From contig CANLTI010000002.1 in NCBI GenBank assembly GCA_947494095.1, positions 118,962 through 182,961 of the forward strand: a stretch of DNA of 64,000 nucleotides, given 5' to 3'. Shown piece by piece: positions 45,684 through 55,189 of the stretch. The position numbers and the translations under genes are program-made. The DNA comes from an uncultured Pseudomonadales bacterium (GTDB lineage Bacteria; Pseudomonadota; Gammaproteobacteria; Pseudomonadales; Cellvibrionaceae). Positions within the stretch are counted from its first letter, which is position 1, and every line of letters starts with the position of its first letter. The notes beneath the pieces are model-generated. The model ran no database searches, was not told the DNA's origin, and saw only the letters and a list, made by a program, of their open reading frames with translations.

Positions 45684-46732
45684 TGATGAGTACTCCTATT
45701 TATAATCGCCTCATTACACCGCTAAAAAAGCGCTTAACTCCTTGGTGTATTCCTTATTTTAAGGTGCATACTGCCCTTAAGAAAAAAGGCATTATGGGGA
45801 TGAACTGCCGTAACATTCGCTATATTGGACGGTATAACGCGCGTAAACTTTATCCTCTTGTAGATGACAAGCTCAAAACGAAAAAACTAGCGATGGTCAA
45901 CGCTGTTAATGTCCCAGACTTGCTCGATGTTGTGGGCGAGCAGCACGATATCCCTAATATTCATGCAAAAGTTAAAGGCACCGCAGGCTTTTGTATTAAG
46001 CCGGCGCAAGGCTCTGGGGGCAAAGGCATTTTGGTGGTTTTACCCGCAGATGCCGACGCCCAAAAAGAGGGCGTTAGCTGGCTGCGCACTAATGGCAAGC
46101 CACTCAGTCAGCAAGATATCGAGCGTCACTTATCAAATATCTTAGCGGGTATTTTTTCGCTCGGTGGTAAGAGCGATGTGGCAGTGGTTGAAGAGTTAAT
46201 TCAGGTGGATCCGGCTTTTACCAAATATACCCATCAAGGTGTACCCGATTTACGCATTATTGTTTTTCAGGGTGTACCCATTATGGCGATGATGCGACTC
46301 AGCTGCGAGGCCTCTAAAGGCAAGGCCAACCTACACCAAGGCGCTGTGGGCGTAGGCATTGATATTGCGACTGGCGCGGCCATTAATGCGGTACAGCATG
46401 GTGTAGATATCACACACCATCCCGACACCGGTCAATCGCTCAGTGATTTGGTGGTACCGCAGTGGGCACAAATGCTGCAGCTTGCGTGTGCGTGCTATGA
46501 CATGACAGGGCTTGGTTATTTGGGTGTCGATATTGTATTGGATAAATTTAAAGGGCCCTTATTATTAGAGCTTAATGCGCGCCCAGGTTTGGCCATTCAG
46601 GTGGCTAATAATGCTGGGCTTTTACCGCGTTTAGTGGCTGTAGAATCGCGTATTCAAACACAAAAAACGCTCGGTAGTATTGATGAGCGTATTGCCTTTA
46701 TGCAACAGTTTTTAACGACTCACAGTGAATGA
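45683..46732 (+). CDS. RimK-like alpha-L-glutamate ligase-like ATP-grasp protein
   Basis: 349-residue ATP-grasp enzyme. Seen: MGMNCRNIRYIGRYNARKL at the N-terminus (family-specific), KPAQGSGGKGILVV as the ATP-grasp glycine loop, VVEELIQVDPAF and LLLELNARPGLAIQVANNAG for metal and substrate binding. Related enzymes ligate glutamate or another amino acid to a carboxylate. With the membrane transglutaminase-like protein and the periplasmic retropepsin it suggests synthesis of a peptide-like modification in the cytoplasm and its recognition or trimming outside. Start ATG overlaps the preceding stop (TAATG). Confidence 0.92.
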   Translation: MMSTPIYNRLITPLKKRLTPWCIPYFKVHTALKKKGIMGMNCRNIRYIGRYNARKLYPLVDDKLKTKKLAMVNAVNVPDLLDVVGEQHDIPNIHAKVKGTAGFCIKPAQGSGGKGILVVLPADADAQKEGVSWLRTNGKPLSQQDIERHLSNILAGIFSLGGKSDVAVVEELIQVDPAFTKYTHQGVPDLRIIVFQGVPIMAMMRLSCEASKGKANLHQGAVGVGIDIATGAAINAVQHGVDITHHPDTGQSLSDLVVPQWAQMLQLACACYDMTGLGYLGVDIVLDKFKGPLLLELNARPGLAIQVANNAGLLPRLVAVESRIQTQKTLGSIDERIAFMQQFLTTHSE

Positions 46733-46745
46733 ATAGGATAGCACC

Positions 46746-47351
46746 ATGGCTTTAACCGAATCGACAATGTTAGCGTTAAACTCTCTCGCGCCGCACTTCG
46801 AGCTGCCCTCTACCGACGGTGGCATAGTGAGCCTAGCGGACTACAAAGCCGCAAAAGGTTTGGCTGTATTTTTTATTTGTAATCATTGCCCCTATGTTGT
46901 TCATATAGCGCCGGCACTGGCTAAAATAGCGAAAGAGTATCAAGCCAAAGGTATTGAGTGTGTTGCTATTAGTAGTACCGACGTTAGCGAATACCCTGCC
47001 GACTCCTTTGACTTGATGAAAGTTGAAAAGGCAAAACAAGGCTATAGTTTTCCGTATTTATATGATGAAGATCAAAGTGTAGCCAAGGCTTACAAGGCGG
47101 CCTGTACACCTGATATTTATGTATTTGATGCGCAGCAAAAACTGGCTTATCGCGGCCAATTTGATAATACGCGGCCAGAGCGTATTTCATCGGGTAACTA
47201 CGACTCGAGCAAAACACCTGCAACCGGTGAGCTCTTAAAAGCGGCGCTCGATTTAATTGTTGAGGGCAAACCTGTCCCCACCGATCAAGTCCCCTCAATG
47301 GGCTGTAACATTAAGTGGAAGCCTGGTAACGCACCTGAATATTTTGCTTAA
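46746..47351 (+). CDS. Thioredoxin-fold AhpC/TSA-like protein
   Basis: 201 residues, cytoplasmic (no signal peptide). N-terminal peroxiredoxin-like core with the redox motif CNHCPYV at about residues 39-45, then IECVAISSTDVSEYPAD and FPYLYDEDQSVAKAYKAACTPDIYVFD with the cis-Pro region. The C-terminal YRGQFDNTRPERISSGNYDS and VPSMGCNIKWK are specific to this thioredoxin-family subgroup. Thiol reductase or peroxidase role likely. It follows the ligase gene by 13 bases, so may belong to the same operon. Confidence 0.9.
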   Translation: MALTESTMLALNSLAPHFELPSTDGGIVSLADYKAAKGLAVFFICNHCPYVVHIAPALAKIAKEYQAKGIECVAISSTDVSEYPADSFDLMKVEKAKQGYSFPYLYDEDQSVAKAYKAACTPDIYVFDAQQKLAYRGQFDNTRPERISSGNYDSSKTPATGELLKAALDLIVEGKPVPTDQVPSMGCNIKWKPGNAPEYFA

Positions 47352-47408
47352 GAGCACGCAATATGATTTCTCTAGCGGCTCAACGTCGCTGTGCTTGATA
47401 CCCAAATT

Positions 47409-48164
47409 ATGACAAAAACACTCTTATGGGCGACCCGTCCGAGCCATCAAAATAGCGCTTGGCAGCAACAGCTGGCGAGTTTAAACGTTGATGTTTTGAC
47501 TATACCGCTATTAGCTATTGTGCCTGTGACCGCTGAGCAAGATCGGCAAGCGATCAAAAAAAACGTGTTGGACTTGGACCATTTTGAGCATATTATTTTT
47601 GTGAGTCAAAATGCGGTAGAGCACGCTTTTAAGTGGTTTGAAGATTACTGGCCGCAGCTGCCAGTGGGCGTTAATTTTTATGCTGTTGGCGCTAAAACAG
47701 CAGCAGCGGTGCGCAGTTATGATATCGCGGTGACCGAGTGTGGCGAAGCGATGAACAGCGAAGCGATTTTGGCGCTACCGGCTCTGCGCAATGTGAGTGG
47801 CCACAAAGTCTTGATTTGCCGTGGCAAAGGCGGCCGACCTAAATTGGCGGTGGCACTGACCGCGCGCGGCGCGCAAGTGCGTTACTGTGAACTTTATGAG
47901 CGTCAGCTGCCTACAACAGCCCATGACCAAAGCCTTGCTATTCCTCTGGCAAGCAAGCATATTATTCCACTGTTTAGCGGCGATACACTCGTTAACCTAA
48001 TGCGCGTATTACCCGCTACAATCAATAGAAACTGTATTGCACTGGTGTTGCCTGCCGAGCGCGTTGCCAAGCAAGCCCGTCAATTAGGATTTCACGATAT
48101 ACGCGTCGCCACAAATGCGAGCGAAGCGGCTATGCTTGAGTCGATCAAGTTAGCGCTTTTATAG
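47409..48164 (+). CDS. hemD: Uroporphyrinogen-III synthase HemD
   Basis: Cyclises hydroxymethylbilane with D-ring inversion to uroporphyrinogen III, in heme and siroheme synthesis. HemD is poorly conserved, but LLWATRPSHQNSAWQQQL, IIFVSQNAVEHAF, YAVGAKTAAAVRSY, VLICRGKGGRPKL and FSGDTLVNLMRVL are its recurrent blocks. About 251 residues from the ATG at 47409; a GTG at 47391 is an alternative. hemX and hemY follow, confirming identity. The usual upstream partner hemC is absent; a thioredoxin-like gene sits there instead. Confidence 0.9.
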   Translation: MTKTLLWATRPSHQNSAWQQQLASLNVDVLTIPLLAIVPVTAEQDRQAIKKNVLDLDHFEHIIFVSQNAVEHAFKWFEDYWPQLPVGVNFYAVGAKTAAAVRSYDIAVTECGEAMNSEAILALPALRNVSGHKVLICRGKGGRPKLAVALTARGAQVRYCELYERQLPTTAHDQSLAIPLASKHIIPLFSGDTLVNLMRVLPATINRNCIALVLPAERVAKQARQLGFHDIRVATNASEAAMLESIKLALL

Positions 48165-48208
48165 CGACCAACTTGCAGCGCAGCTTAACTTCTTTTTAAG
48201 GATTATCT

Positions 48209-49681
48209 ATGAGTGATAAGCCCCAAAACCCTGACTTGACGACTGATAACGTATCAACAGGTGCCAGCGCTCAGCAAAATACCGAAGAGCCGCTCACAGC
48301 ACCGGCACAAATACCCGATAACCCCACACAAGAGACAGTATCCGTGGGTGACTCAGGCGATGATAACGCAATACCATCGGCAGCTGTTACCGAGCAAAAA
48401 CCGATTAACGCGAATAAAACCGTTAATGAGCATAAAGCAGAGGTTAATGAGCAAGAAGCCCTCACACCCGATGAGCCCAGTTTATTACCACCCAATAGCT
48501 CTTTGCCCAGTGACAGCACGCACAATAAACAGCGCTCAACGAAAGCGGTGTGGATTGTAGTGGTGCTGATGTTGTTGGGCTGGGGAGCAACAGCGTTTGG
48601 GGGCTATTGGGTATATTTACAGCAGCAAGCTAGCGTACAAAGCACCGGTGATCTCACCATTCAATTAGGCAGCGTCAAAGCACAAGTACAGCAAACCTTA
48701 GCGCAAAGCCAGAATGAGGCTACCCGCGAGCTCACGCAGTTTAAGCAAGGAGTCAATACCGAGCTTAAAGCGATAGAGCGAGAAGCGATGGGTGATTTGC
48801 AGCAGTTAGCCGGTCAAGTCAAAGAGCACGAAGCGCGCCTTAATGGCCAGCAAACTCGATTGGCTGGGCTTACTACCACATCACGTGAAGACTGGCTGCT
48901 GGCTGAGGCCGAGTATTTGCTTAAACTGGCCAATCAGCGCGTATTACTCGAGCGCACCCCGCACAATGTCGTGGCACTGCTTAGTCGTGCCGATGAGATT
49001 GTTGAGCGTGTAAGTGCGGGCTTAGGCGATCGTGAGTTATTTGCTATTCGCAAAATACTGGCCGAAGAAACTACCGCCTTAAAAATGGTTGAGCCAGTTG
49101 ATACGCAAGGTATTTATTTAAAGCTAGGGGCCATAGCCAACACCATTAACAGCCTAGCCACCTTACCGGCAGAGCAAGAGCGCTTTAGCGCGCTACCGGC
49201 TAAAACCTCAGCTCCAGAGCCTCTGGTGCAAGTGTCGTCAACGCAAGCGGAGGTTAGTGAAACCTTTCTCGAAGAGTTTAAGCGTGAGATGGGTAACTTC
49301 TTCTTATTTGTACGCAGTGCGTTTAGTTGGTACTCAGAAGATGAACTGGCTAACCCCATTGTGAGCCAACAGCGCTTACAGCTTATGCAGCTAAATACGC
49401 GTTTATTGATTGAGCAGGCACAAATTGCGTTACTCAAAGAGGAGCCCGTCACCTATAGCGAAAGCTTAAAATCAGCCAGTGAATTAGCATCGCAATATTA
49501 TTTTGCTTCACCGGCGCGACAGGCGTTGGTGAGTGAGCTGCAGGCCTTAGCGCAAAAAAATATCGCCCCCGAGTTACCAGATATTTCTAAATCTCTTAAG
49601 CTGTTACACACTTATATTGCCGCACAGCACCGCATTAATACACCCAGCGCAGGACAACTCAGTGATCAAGGAGCGCAATAA
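48209..49681 (+). CDS. hemX: HemX, membrane protein of the hemDXY operon
   Basis: 490 residues. A long acidic, disordered cytoplasmic N-terminus (1-110), one membrane helix (about 112-135, VWIVVVLMLLGWGATAFG), then a periplasmic coiled-coil domain (about 140-440) with DWLLAEAEYLLKLANQRVLL, the HemX hallmark. Often labelled uroporphyrinogen-III methyltransferase, but it has no methyltransferase domain; role unclear. AAGGA lies before the ATG, and the stop overlaps the hemY start. Confidence 0.92.
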   Translation: MSDKPQNPDLTTDNVSTGASAQQNTEEPLTAPAQIPDNPTQETVSVGDSGDDNAIPSAAVTEQKPINANKTVNEHKAEVNEQEALTPDEPSLLPPNSSLPSDSTHNKQRSTKAVWIVVVLMLLGWGATAFGGYWVYLQQQASVQSTGDLTIQLGSVKAQVQQTLAQSQNEATRELTQFKQGVNTELKAIEREAMGDLQQLAGQVKEHEARLNGQQTRLAGLTTTSREDWLLAEAEYLLKLANQRVLLERTPHNVVALLSRADEIVERVSAGLGDRELFAIRKILAEETTALKMVEPVDTQGIYLKLGAIANTINSLATLPAEQERFSALPAKTSAPEPLVQVSSTQAEVSETFLEEFKREMGNFFLFVRSAFSWYSEDELANPIVSQQRLQLMQLNTRLLIEQAQIALLKEEPVTYSESLKSASELASQYYFASPARQALVSELQALAQKNIAPELPDISKSLKLLHTYIAAQHRINTPSAGQLSDQGAQ

Positions 49682-50949
49682 TGCATAAGTTTTTATTGTG
49701 GTTATTGGTCCCGTTTGTGGCTATTTGTTTTTTGGCGGTAGTGGGCATACCGCTGATGCAAAAAGATGCTGGCTATGTATTAATTGCCATTGGCGGTTAT
49801 GTCATCGAAATGCGATTTTGGATGGCGGTTATTGTATTGTTGCTTATCTGGTTATGCTTATGGGTTGCTAAAACCTTAATCAAAGGCACGTGGCGGGCAA
49901 CCATTAAAACTTTTAATTGGTGGCCTGCTAAAGCACAAGCTTTATTGTGGCAGCGGCAAGAGCGCGCCATGGCCGCTTTGTGGGAAGGTAACATTCAAGA
50001 GGCGCATCGCAACTTTACACGCATTGCCAAAACAAAAGGCCAAAATAATAATGTGCTCAGCCTCATTAATGCCGCGAATACTGCGAGTGACCTTGCACTT
50101 TTTGGCGATGCAGAGCATTACTTAGCGCAGGCCGAAGCACTCGAGGATAAGGCTCACACTGTGAGCCTGTGGGTGAGCCGCGCACGGCTTTATCAAAAGC
50201 AAAATAAAATAGATGAAGCCTTGGCGCTAGCCAATAAAGCCTTAAGCCATCATAAGTTGCACCCCGGTGTATTGGCGATGCTGCTAGGCTTGTACCGCAA
50301 GCAGCACGATTGGCTGGCACTGCAATCACTCTTGCCGCGCTTTAAAAAAGTACAGTTGCTGGCAGATGATGACTTTTTAGCCCTAGAGCGTGACATTTAC
50401 CAAGGCTTATTAACGCAAGCCGAAAACGCGAAAACCTTAACCGAGCAATGGCAGGCCATTCCTAAAAACAGCAAAAATGATAGGCAAATAGAATATTGCT
50501 ATTTGCAGCAGTTATTGCATTTAGGTTGTGATGATGCCGTGGAGCCTATTTTACGTAAAATGCTAAAAAAGCATTATGACGATGAGCTAATGACCTTATT
50601 TGCGCGCACACGCACGCAAGATGCCGGCGCTCAATTGCAATATGCGCAGCGATGGTTAGAGCATAAAGGCGATAGCCCTGTTTTGTTATTAGCGCTAGGG
50701 CGTATCGCGATGCGTTGCGAGCTTTGGGGTAAAGCTAAAGACTACTTTGAGCAAAGCTTACAATTGCAGCCCTCGCCAGAGGCCTATGCCGAGCTGGCCC
50801 ATTTGTTGGCGCAGCTGGGTGAATACCAAGCCAGTAATGCGCTCTTTCAGCAAGGCTTATTATTTTCGGCCAATAAGGCACAACCGGTTGCCGACTCACT
50901 CGATACGAATAAGCCTGCAGTCAGTGCACTGGCTAAAACGTCTTCATGA
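49681..50949 (+). CDS. hemY: HemY, TPR membrane protein
   Basis: 422 residues. Two N-terminal membrane helices (about 3-23 and 42-65), then a HemY_N region and TPR-like helical repeats (ALALANKALSHHKLHPGVLA; AKDYFEQSLQLQPSPEAYAEL). It is not the oxygen-dependent protoporphyrinogen oxidase also called HemY in Bacillus. Thought to assist late heme synthesis, mechanism unknown. Start ATG overlaps the hemX stop by one base. Confidence 0.92.
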   Translation: MHKFLLWLLVPFVAICFLAVVGIPLMQKDAGYVLIAIGGYVIEMRFWMAVIVLLLIWLCLWVAKTLIKGTWRATIKTFNWWPAKAQALLWQRQERAMAALWEGNIQEAHRNFTRIAKTKGQNNNVLSLINAANTASDLALFGDAEHYLAQAEALEDKAHTVSLWVSRARLYQKQNKIDEALALANKALSHHKLHPGVLAMLLGLYRKQHDWLALQSLLPRFKKVQLLADDDFLALERDIYQGLLTQAENAKTLTEQWQAIPKNSKNDRQIEYCYLQQLLHLGCDDAVEPILRKMLKKHYDDELMTLFARTRTQDAGAQLQYAQRWLEHKGDSPVLLLALGRIAMRCELWGKAKDYFEQSLQLQPSPEAYAELAHLLAQLGEYQASNALFQQGLLFSANKAQPVADSLDTNKPAVSALAKTSS

Positions 50950-51010
50950 TTCATTAAAGTTTATTGGCAGTCTACGGGCTGCTCAATAGCCTAAGTTTAT
51001 ATAAGCCCTT

Positions 51011-51670
51011 ATGCGAATTTTTACCTATGCACCGCCATCGGGTGTTCCGCCCATTATTTATGAAGATGCCGATTATTTGGCGATTAATAAACCTTCGGGT
51101 TTATTAAGTAACCCAGGTATTGCTGAGCATACGCACGACTGCGCGTTAACGCGTTTGCAGCAGGCGTATGGCGAGGTGTTTTTAGTGCACCGGCTCGATT
51201 GCGATACGTCGGGTGTGATGTTTTTTGCAAAACACAAAAAAGCCGAAGGTGCCCTCAAAAAAAGATTACAGCATCGCGAAGTACAAAAAACTTACATGGC
51301 TTTAACCTGGGGCATCCCTAAACTTAGTCGCGGTATTATTGATCAGCGATTGGCCGCCAACCCAGCCGACAGGCCATTGCAGCAAGTGAGTGCAACGGGT
51401 AAGGAAGCGATCACCGCTTATACCGTCTTAGAGTCTAACCCCGACAAGCACTGTGCGTTATTAAAGCTAGAGCCAACAACAGGCCGCACGCATCAATTGC
51501 GCGTACATTTACACTACCTAGGCCACCCAATTTTAGGCGATACTTTTTATGGCCATGAGCAATGCCAAGCTGCAAAGCCACGCTTGTGTTTACATGCCGA
51601 AAAAATAGAGTTTGTGCAGCCACTGAGCCAGCAAGCGATTGAGGTTTTTGTGCCGGCAGATTTTGCGTAG
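51011..51670 (+). CDS. rluA: Dual-specificity pseudouridine synthase RluA
   Basis: 219 residues, the size of E. coli RluA, with no S4 domain. The catalytic motif HRLDCDTSGVMFFA holds the essential Asp. NKPSGLLSNPG, REVQKTYMAL, EPTTGRTHQLRVHLHYLGHPILGD and RLCLHAEKI match RluA more closely than RluC/RluD, which are longer. RluA modifies U746 of 23S rRNA and U32 of several tRNAs. It follows hemY by about 60 bases. Confidence 0.9.
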   Translation: MRIFTYAPPSGVPPIIYEDADYLAINKPSGLLSNPGIAEHTHDCALTRLQQAYGEVFLVHRLDCDTSGVMFFAKHKKAEGALKKRLQHREVQKTYMALTWGIPKLSRGIIDQRLAANPADRPLQQVSATGKEAITAYTVLESNPDKHCALLKLEPTTGRTHQLRVHLHYLGHPILGDTFYGHEQCQAAKPRLCLHAEKIEFVQPLSQQAIEVFVPADFA

Positions 51671-51730
51671 TTTTTTAGCTTGCCGCTCGGTATAGCGTGG
51701 GTAATGGCTGATACGCCTAGCGCGCTTAAT

Positions 51731-52876
51731 CTATAGACAAAAAGCCCGAATCACCCCTTCTAGTGTTTTAACGGCAGGCGCTAATTCACTCAAGGCAATG
51801 TACTCGTTGGCTTGATGCGCTTGATCGATAGAGCCTGGCCCCATAATGACTGTTTGTAAGCCCTGAGCTTGTAAAAAAGGAGCTTCGGTAGCAAAGGCGA
51901 CAGACTCTGGATTGTGACCGGTGAGTTTTTTTACCGTTTTGATCAATGCGCTATTGGCGGGTTGCTCAAAGGCCGGCACCCCAGGAAAGAGCGCGCTAAA
52001 TATAATATCGGTTTTGGTCTGCTCGGCAATGGGTGTTAGGCGGGTTTGAAGGCCTTGGCGTAGTTCATCAATACTCATACCCGGTAACATACGCAAGTCA
52101 AAATGTAGCTCGCATGCGCTGCAAATGCGATTGGGGTTGTCGCCGCCGTGAATGCAACCTAAGTTGAGTGTGGGCACTTGTACCTCAAAAGCGCGGTTGT
52201 GGTAGCGCGCTTGTAGGTCGGCACGGTAGCTTAAAATTTCGGTCATCACGGTATGCATGGCTTCCATGGCATTATTGCCTAGTGCGGGGTTGGATGAGTG
52301 ACCGGCTTGCCCATTCACCCGCACCGCTTCCATCATAATGCCTTTGTGCATGTTAACTGGGCGCATACCTGTGGGCTCGCCAATAATGGCATAGCGGGCT
52401 TTGGGAAACTGTTGCTCGCTCAATGCGCGAGCGCCACTCATGCTGGACTCCTCATCGGCAGTGGCCAAAATAATGACGGGCTCTTTAAAGTTGACGTCGT
52501 CAAACGCTTGCAGTGCGGCCCAAATAGCCGGAAAGAACCCTTTCATATCGGTGGCGCCTAAACCGTATAGGCGCTCGTGTTTTTGTGTCAGCGTGAGAGG
52601 GTCTTGCTCCCAGCGCTCGGCATTGTAGGGTACGGTATCGGTATGCCCACTCAATACCACGCCACCGTCACCACTGCCGCGCACGGCAATTAAATTGTAT
52701 TTATTGGGATAACCTAGCACCGGCTCTATGCGGCAATCAAAGCCTAAAGGCTCAAACCATGTGGCGAGCAAATCGACGACGGCTTTATTGCTGCAATCAA
52801 GAGCGGGGTCAGCACAGCTAACAGAAGGTAACGCCACTAATTGACTGAGCTGCTCAATATACTTTTGATAATTCAT
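51731..52876 (-). CDS. argE: Acetylornithine deacetylase ArgE
   Basis: Hydrolyses N-acetylornithine to ornithine in arginine synthesis. M20 metallopeptidase fold: LSGHTDTVPY with the first metal His and catalytic Asp, LYGLGATDMKGFFPA with the bridging Asp, ATADEESSMSGARAL with the catalytic Glu, IGEPTGMRPVNMHKG, and MGPGSIDQAHQANEY with the last metal His. About 381 residues from the ATG at 52876, which has GGGG ten bases upstream; an ATG five codons earlier is also in frame. argA, often adjacent in relatives, is not here. Confidence 0.95.
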   Translation of the reverse strand: MNYQKYIEQLSQLVALPSVSCADPALDCSNKAVVDLLATWFEPLGFDCRIEPVLGYPNKYNLIAVRGSGDGGVVLSGHTDTVPYNAERWEQDPLTLTQKHERLYGLGATDMKGFFPAIWAALQAFDDVNFKEPVIILATADEESSMSGARALSEQQFPKARYAIIGEPTGMRPVNMHKGIMMEAVRVNGQAGHSSNPALGNNAMEAMHTVMTEILSYRADLQARYHNRAFEVQVPTLNLGCIHGGDNPNRICSACELHFDLRMLPGMSIDELRQGLQTRLTPIAEQTKTDIIFSALFPGVPAFEQPANSALIKTVKKLTGHNPESVAFATEAPFLQAQGLQTVIMGPGSIDQAHQANEYIALSELAPAVKTLEGVIRAFCL

Positions 52877-52935
52877 TGCTTTATACCCCATTGCTTTACA
52901 AAGTGCACATCGTGATTAAAAGCGCATACACCGGC

Positions 52936-53760
52936 TTATAGCCCGCTGCTGGGCTCCATCATCCATTGACCAATAATAGCGGTGCGTGCTGCGCCACTAA
53001 TCAGTACGCGATCGCTGCTGAGGTTGAGGCTAACATGACCCCCTCGGGCAGAGAGTTGCTGAGCTAGCATCTGTGTTTTGTTGAGTCGCTCAGCCCAAAA
53101 AGGTGCCAAGCTGGTGTAGGCTGAGCCAGTGACAGGGTCTTCGAGGATGCCGTACTTTGGGGCAAAGACGCGGCACGCAAAATCATACTGACTTGCGGCG
53201 GCGGTCAGATAATGTATGGGTTCGGGCAGTTGGCTAATAGCATGACTATTGGGTGTTAACGCCTGAATTGTTTGCGCACTATTGCAACAAATGATGCTAG
53301 CGGCACCATTGCTAAAAACCTCAACATCGTCGGCGGTCATGTCTAATCCAAAAGCGTTAGCATATTGCTTGGCTTGTACCGGGGTGACAGGGTTTTGGTG
53401 AAAGGCTCTGATCGGGAAGCTAAGAGTGAGCTCGTGATTGCGCATGACTTTGAGGCTGCCGCTGGTGCTTTCAAATTCAATTAAGTGACCACTCACCTTA
53501 AAGTATTCAAACAATACATGCGCGGCAGCTAGCGTGGCGTGGCCGCACAGGTCTATTTCGTGCGTGGGGGTAAACCAGCGAATGGTATAGCTGGCAGGCC
53601 CCATTTGTACGATGTAGGCAGTTTCTGAGACATTATGTTGCTCGGCAACCGCTTGCAAAGTGGCATCGGGTAGCCACTCATTGAGTAAACAGACCGCCGC
53701 AGGGTTGCCCGATAAGGGTTGCCGCGTCACAAAAGCATTCACAAAGTATACGGTTTGCAT
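52936..53760 (-). CDS. PhzF-family isomerase-like protein
   Basis: About 274 residues from the ATG at 53760, with GAGG seven bases upstream. Family blocks: VNAFVTRQPLSGNPAAVCLL, NVSETAYIV with the catalytic Glu, RWFTPTHEIDLCGHATLAAAHVLF and DPVTGSAYTSLAPFW. PhzF enzymes are epimerase-like isomerases; only some act in phenazine synthesis, and no phenazine genes are near, so a housekeeping or unknown role is likely. The MATE gene ends 22 bases upstream on the same strand. Confidence 0.93.
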   Translation of the reverse strand: MQTVYFVNAFVTRQPLSGNPAAVCLLNEWLPDATLQAVAEQHNVSETAYIVQMGPASYTIRWFTPTHEIDLCGHATLAAAHVLFEYFKVSGHLIEFESTSGSLKVMRNHELTLSFPIRAFHQNPVTPVQAKQYANAFGLDMTADDVEVFSNGAASIICCNSAQTIQALTPNSHAISQLPEPIHYLTAAASQYDFACRVFAPKYGILEDPVTGSAYTSLAPFWAERLNKTQMLAQQLSARGGHVSLNLSSDRVLISGAARTAIIGQWMMEPSSGL

Positions 53761-53781
53761 GAGGTACCTCAAAGCAGCTCA

Positions 53782-55149
53782 TTAGGTGGATAAAGGTGGC
53801 ACGTTTGCTGGTTTAAAAACAAACAGTCGCCAAATCAATAAAATAGCCGCAATCGCGAGTCCAACGGTTAAAGCAATCCAGTAACCTTGTGCGCCTGTGG
53901 CCGGTACAATAATATTGGTGTAGGCCAGCACATAGCCTAGCGGTAAACAGACTCCCCAAAACGCCAAGACAATAATCCACATTGGGAGTGCTGTATCTTG
54001 GTAGCCACGCAAGCCATTGACGGCGACCACCTGTAAAACATCAACGAGCTGAAATATAGCAGCCAGCTTGAGTAGCTGGGTGGCAATTGCGATAACTTCA
54101 GGCTCTTGGGTGTACATATTGGCCAATAGTTCACGGCCAAAAAATAAAATAGGCACATTAATGCAAGCAATAGCTAGCGCCAATAGCAGTGAGCTACGCG
54201 CAACTAAGCGTGCCCGCCCAAGTGTTTGCTCACCCACTAAAAAGCTCACGCGGAGCAGGACCGCCATACCCAGGCTAAGGGGTACCATAAACGCCATAGA
54301 AGTTGCGTTTAGTACGATTTGGTGCGCAGCGACAGTTTGCGCGCCGAGAGGCATCAAAAAGATAGCAATAGCGCAAAACATACTGACCTCAACAAACAAG
54401 GTGACTCCAATAGGGAGACCGAGTTTTAAAATACGGCGTATTAAAATGACGCTAGGTTTGTGAATAACACTAAAAAAGGGAATGTTTTTATTGGCTTTAC
54501 CCCAGTGTAAATATACAAGCATTGAGGCCAGCGCGAGCATGTTGGCGCCAGTGGTGGCCCAGCCACAGCCAATACCGCCAAGCTCTGGCATGCCAAACTT
54601 GCCATAAATAAGGATGTAGTTAAGTGGGATATTGCACAGGGTCCCCAACAGCGAAACAACCATAAATACCTTGGTGTGACCCATGCCATCGGTAAAGCCA
54701 CGTAGCGCAGTGAGCAGCAGCAAGGCCGGCACACCCCACACAAAAGCTTGTAAGTAGCCCTCAACAATGGCGGCTGTTTTGGCGTCGGCTTTAAATAGCT
54801 CAACTAATGGCATGACGTTCCATAGCAGCAGCATGACACCGAGACTGCCTATTAAGGCAATATAAATACCTTGCCAAGCCACAGGCACAATGCGGTCAAA
54901 GCGTTTGGCACCGTTATGTTCGGCAATAATGGGTTGTAATGCGCCTAGTACACCCATAAAAAATAAGGACAGCGGCACCCAAAAGCTTACACCAATACCG
55001 ACTGCCGCCAAATCGAAAGAGCTCGCATTGCCTGCCATCACTGTATCAACAAAGCCATTAGCCATTTGGGCGAGTTGAGCCACTAAAATCGGTGCTCCTA
55101 AGCGTAAAAGGGCGCGCCATTCGTGTAAGGTTTGCTGGATAAGAGACAT
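53782..55149 (-). CDS. MATE-family multidrug efflux transporter (NorM-like)
   Basis: 455 residues with 12 predicted membrane helices in two halves. MANGFVDTVMAGNASSFDLAAVGIG in helix 1-2 and the matching second-half segment MPLGAQTVAAHQIVLNATSM are NorM-type. Exports cationic drugs in exchange for sodium or protons. Upstream of the PhzF-like gene with a short gap, so co-transcribed with it and perhaps with the small gene at 55190. Confidence 0.94.
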   Translation of the reverse strand: MSLIQQTLHEWRALLRLGAPILVAQLAQMANGFVDTVMAGNASSFDLAAVGIGVSFWVPLSLFFMGVLGALQPIIAEHNGAKRFDRIVPVAWQGIYIALIGSLGVMLLLWNVMPLVELFKADAKTAAIVEGYLQAFVWGVPALLLLTALRGFTDGMGHTKVFMVVSLLGTLCNIPLNYILIYGKFGMPELGGIGCGWATTGANMLALASMLVYLHWGKANKNIPFFSVIHKPSVILIRRILKLGLPIGVTLFVEVSMFCAIAIFLMPLGAQTVAAHQIVLNATSMAFMVPLSLGMAVLLRVSFLVGEQTLGRARLVARSSLLLALAIACINVPILFFGRELLANMYTQEPEVIAIATQLLKLAAIFQLVDVLQVVAVNGLRGYQDTALPMWIIVLAFWGVCLPLGYVLAYTNIIVPATGAQGYWIALTVGLAIAAILLIWRLFVFKPANVPPLST

Positions 55150-55189
55150 AAATAAAAGCTAGGATAAAAGGGCGCGTAATATAGCGCGC

